Source: Treponema sp. (lineage in GTDB: Bacteria > Spirochaetota > Spirochaetia > Treponematales > Breznakiellaceae). From it: DNA of 23,593 nucleotides. Each line of letters opens with the position of its first letter. The stretch's first letter is position 1. The stretch covers positions 1 to 23,593 of the forward strand of contig JAIRMT010000077.1 of assembly GCA_031258505.1 (NCBI GenBank), in the 5' to 3' direction. Shown here piece by piece: positions 21,451-23,593 of the stretch. Position numbers and translations under genes: made by a program. The notes beneath the pieces are model-generated. The model was not told where the DNA came from. It searched no databases and saw only the letters and a program-made list of their open reading frames with translations.

Positions 21451-23109
21451 ATGAATAAGCAATGGTGGAAAGAAGCGGTGGTCTATCAGATCTATCCGCG
21501 CAGTTTCAAAGATTCGACTGGTTCGGGCGTGGGCGATCTTAACGGTATCACGGAAAAACTTGATTACCTTAAAGACCTGGGTGTTGATGTGCTATGGCTT
21601 TCGCCGATCTATGAATCGCCTAACGTGGATAACGGCTACGACATCAGCGATTATCAGGCGATTAGCCGCGAATTCGGCAGCATGGCTGACTTCGACCGCC
21701 TACTCGCGGCGGCGCATGAACGCGGCCTCAAGATTGTGATGGACCTTGTGGTTAATCATACGTCCAATCAGCATAAGTGGTTTATGGAATCCCGCTCCTC
21801 ACGCGTCAACCCCAAGCGCGACTGGTACATTTGGCGCGATGGCGTTGACGGCAGCAGGCCGCCGAACAAGCTTGGGAGCATCTTTTCCGGTTCTGCCTGG
21901 GAAAAAGACGCAGGCACGGGGCAGTATTACCTGCACCTCTTTGCCAAAGAACAGCCTGACCTTAACTGGCGCAATCCTGAAGTACGCAGCGCTGTGTTCA
22001 GCATGATGAAATGGTGGCTGGACAAGGGAATTGACGGGTTTCGCATGGATGTGATCAACCTTATTGGTAAGCCGGACGAAGCGCTTGCCATAAGCGGAGA
22101 GCCGGTTGACCCAATTCCCAACGACAAGCTCACGCATACTTATCTTCAGGAGATGCGCTGCGAGGCGCTTTCGCATTACGACATTATGACTGTTGGCGAA
22201 ACTCCTGGGGTTACTGCCAGCGCCGCCCGTCAATTCGCGGGTTTTGATGCGAATGAGCTTAATATGGTGTTTCAGTTTGAACTTATGGATGTGGATGCTG
22301 ATCCCAAGACCGGCAAATGGAACCAGAACCGCTATCGCCTTAGCGATGTGAAAAAAATTATGAGCAAGTGGCAGACTGAACTCCACGGCGTGGCGTGGAA
22401 CAGCCTGTATTGGAACAACCACGATCAGCCGCGGGTTGTTTCTCGTTTCGGCGATGATTTCTGCGCGGAGTGCCGTGTCAGAAGCGCCAAGATGCTTGCT
22501 ACCTGTCTCCATCTGATGCAGGGAACGCCCTATATCTATCAAGGGGAAGAGCTTGGCATGACGAACTTCCCCATACAAAGTCTTGATGATATACGCGACG
22601 TGGAATCACTCAATGCCTATCGTGAGTTGGTCAGTGAAAGCGCGGTTTTCAGCCATGAGCAGATGCTGGCGGCCATCAGGAAAAGTGGACGGGACAACGC
22701 TCGAACCCCTATGCAGTGGGACAAGACCGCCAACGCCGGTTTCACGACTGGCGTTCCCTGGATCACGGTTAACCCGAACTATGTCGAAATAAACGCTGAG
22801 GCGCAGGTGCAAGATTCGGCGTCGGTTTTTTCTTATTACAAGAAACTAATCGCCCTGCGGAAGCAGTATCCGATCATCGTACATGGCGATTACGAGCTAT
22901 TGTTGCCTGATGACGAGCGTCTTTTCGTCTACCACCGGTGTTTTGAAGGAAGAACCCTGCTGGTGTTCTGTAACTTCAGCGGCGAGACCTTGTCCCGTCC
23001 GTCAGGAACGGGTTTTGGTCGGGGCAGTCTGCTCATCAGCAACTACGCTGAAACCGAGCTTGCCGCAGCTCTGGTTCAGCCATGGGAAGCGACGGTGTAT
23101 CTGACCTAA
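21451..23109 (+). CDS. malL: Oligo-1,6-glucosidase / alpha-glucosidase (GH13)
   Basis: A 552-residue cytoplasmic glycoside hydrolase, close to the ~560 residues of bacterial oligo-1,6-glucosidases. The GH13 regions are intact: MDLVVNHTS (I), GFRMDVINLI with nucleophile Asp200 (II), TVGETPG with acid/base Glu250 (III) and NNHDQPRV with Asp325 (IV). Val after the nucleophile is the residue associated with alpha-1,6 cleavage of isomalto-oligosaccharides; alpha-1,4 enzymes usually have Ala. Trehalose-6-phosphate hydrolase is a less likely alternative. The open frame extends 22 codons upstream, but MNKQWWKEAVVYQIYPRSF is the family N-terminus. The gene is divergent from rqcH and followed by tandem array C. 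No sugar transporter is adjacent. Confidence 0.93.
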   Translation: MNKQWWKEAVVYQIYPRSFKDSTGSGVGDLNGITEKLDYLKDLGVDVLWLSPIYESPNVDNGYDISDYQAISREFGSMADFDRLLAAAHERGLKIVMDLVVNHTSNQHKWFMESRSSRVNPKRDWYIWRDGVDGSRPPNKLGSIFSGSAWEKDAGTGQYYLHLFAKEQPDLNWRNPEVRSAVFSMMKWWLDKGIDGFRMDVINLIGKPDEALAISGEPVDPIPNDKLTHTYLQEMRCEALSHYDIMTVGETPGVTASAARQFAGFDANELNMVFQFELMDVDADPKTGKWNQNRYRLSDVKKIMSKWQTELHGVAWNSLYWNNHDQPRVVSRFGDDFCAECRVRSAKMLATCLHLMQGTPYIYQGEELGMTNFPIQSLDDIRDVESLNAYRELVSESAVFSHEQMLAAIRKSGRDNARTPMQWDKTANAGFTTGVPWITVNPNYVEINAEAQVQDSASVFSYYKKLIALRKQYPIIVHGDYELLLPDDERLFVYHRCFEGRTLLVFCNFSGETLSRPSGTGFGRGSLLISNYAETELAAALVQPWEATVYLT

Positions 23110-23142
23110 ACGCGGTGAGGGGCAAACTCCGCCCGCCATATT

Positions 23143-23593
23143 CACAATCTACGGCGATTGAACTTCAATCTGCGGCGATGAGACTTCAATCTACGGCGAT
23201 TGAAGTTCAATCTGCGACGATGAGGCTTCAATCTACAGCGATTGAACTTCAATCTGCTGCGATGAGGCTTCAATCTACAGCGATTGAAGTTCAATCTGCG
23301 ACGATGAGGCTTCAATCTACAGCGATTGAAGTTCAATCTGCGACGATGAGGCTTCAATCTACAGCGATTGAAGTTCAATCTGCGACGATGAGACTTCAAT
23401 CTACGGCGATTGAAGTTCAATCTGCGACGATGAGACTTCAATCTACGGCGATTGAAGTTCAATCTGCGGCGATGAGACTTCAATCTACGGCGATTGAAGT
23501 TCAATCTGCGGCGATGAGACTTCAATCTACGGCGATTGAAGTTCAATCTGCGGCGATGAGGCTTCAATCTACGGCGATTGAAGTTCAATCTGC
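23143..23593. repeat. 21-bp tandem array C, running off the window end
   Basis: Twenty-one 21-bp units plus 10 bases are visible. Two unit types alternate strictly, giving a 42-bp higher-order period. Type 1 contains the perfect dyad TTCAATC-TACGGC-GATTGAA (middle A/G variants); type 2 begins TTCAATCTGCG and ends GATGAGAC or GATGAGGC. The first unit (23143-23163) is slightly degenerate. All frames stay open because the period is a multiple of three. The 33 bases between the malL stop and the array hold nothing I recognise. Confidence 0.95.

Noticed and set aside
23142..23588. A minus-strand frame of NFNRRRLK(S/P)HRRRL repeats
   Set aside because: Same artefact of a 21-bp period. The frame runs off the window, has no start signal, and the dyads explain the sequence better than coding does.
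23143..23593. Tandem array C considered as a CRISPR array
   Set aside because: The units are contiguous 21-bp repeats of two alternating kinds with no unique spacers of 30-40 bp. Array A fails for the same reason.

Overview
The window reads as chromosomal DNA of a spirochaete, most likely a Treponema-like gut organism of roughly 50% G+C. This is inference from gene content: a PatB/MalY C-S lyase very close in sequence to treponemal cystalysin, a SerA of the clostridial/spirochaete short ACT-domain type, a long homopolymeric C tract inside a lipoprotein gene, and many small intergenic repeats. No species assignment is made. Most of the window is housekeeping and cell-envelope genes; the unusual material lies almost entirely between genes.

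Layout. 1-329: the 5' end of a leftward gene, a structured dispersed repeat, and a solitary 32-base sequence resembling a type I-C CRISPR repeat. 330-1676: cytoplasmic cysteine aminopeptidase (pepC). 1723-1864: a 142-bp MITE-like element. 1865-5922 (minus): a tight operon malY/patB - aroC - DEDDh exonuclease - D,D-carboxypeptidase. 5963-8415 (minus): two overlapping lipoprotein genes, the upstream one with a C14 tract that could switch it off and uncouple the downstream one. 8494-10697 (plus): a VanY-type D,D-carboxypeptidase overlapping an RlmI-type rRNA methyltransferase. 10698-11453: a 21 x 21-bp tandem array interrupted by a second copy of the MITE, with a visible target duplication. 11454-13601: a cation/proton antiporter fused to a PTS EIIA domain. 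13719-15982: a complete polar amino-acid ABC importer.

15983-16843 is a decay zone: a 2-hydroxyacid dehydrogenase pseudogene, a second copy of the structured repeat, a short 21-bp array, a small ORF resembling a CFI-box C-terminus, and a second CRISPR-repeat-like sequence. 16844-17110 (minus) is groES with its own promoter and terminator. 17231-21366 (minus) holds rqcH (NFACT) - small hypothetical - serC - serA, ending in a strong terminator. 21451-23109 (plus) is a GH13 oligo-1,6-glucosidase. The window ends inside a third 21-bp tandem array.

No new defence or biosynthetic system is visible. The most interesting pattern is three sequence-unrelated intergenic arrays that share a 21-bp period and an internal dyad in each unit, together with the MITE that jumped into one of them, the orphan CRISPR-like repeats, and the candidate phase-variable lipoprotein operon.
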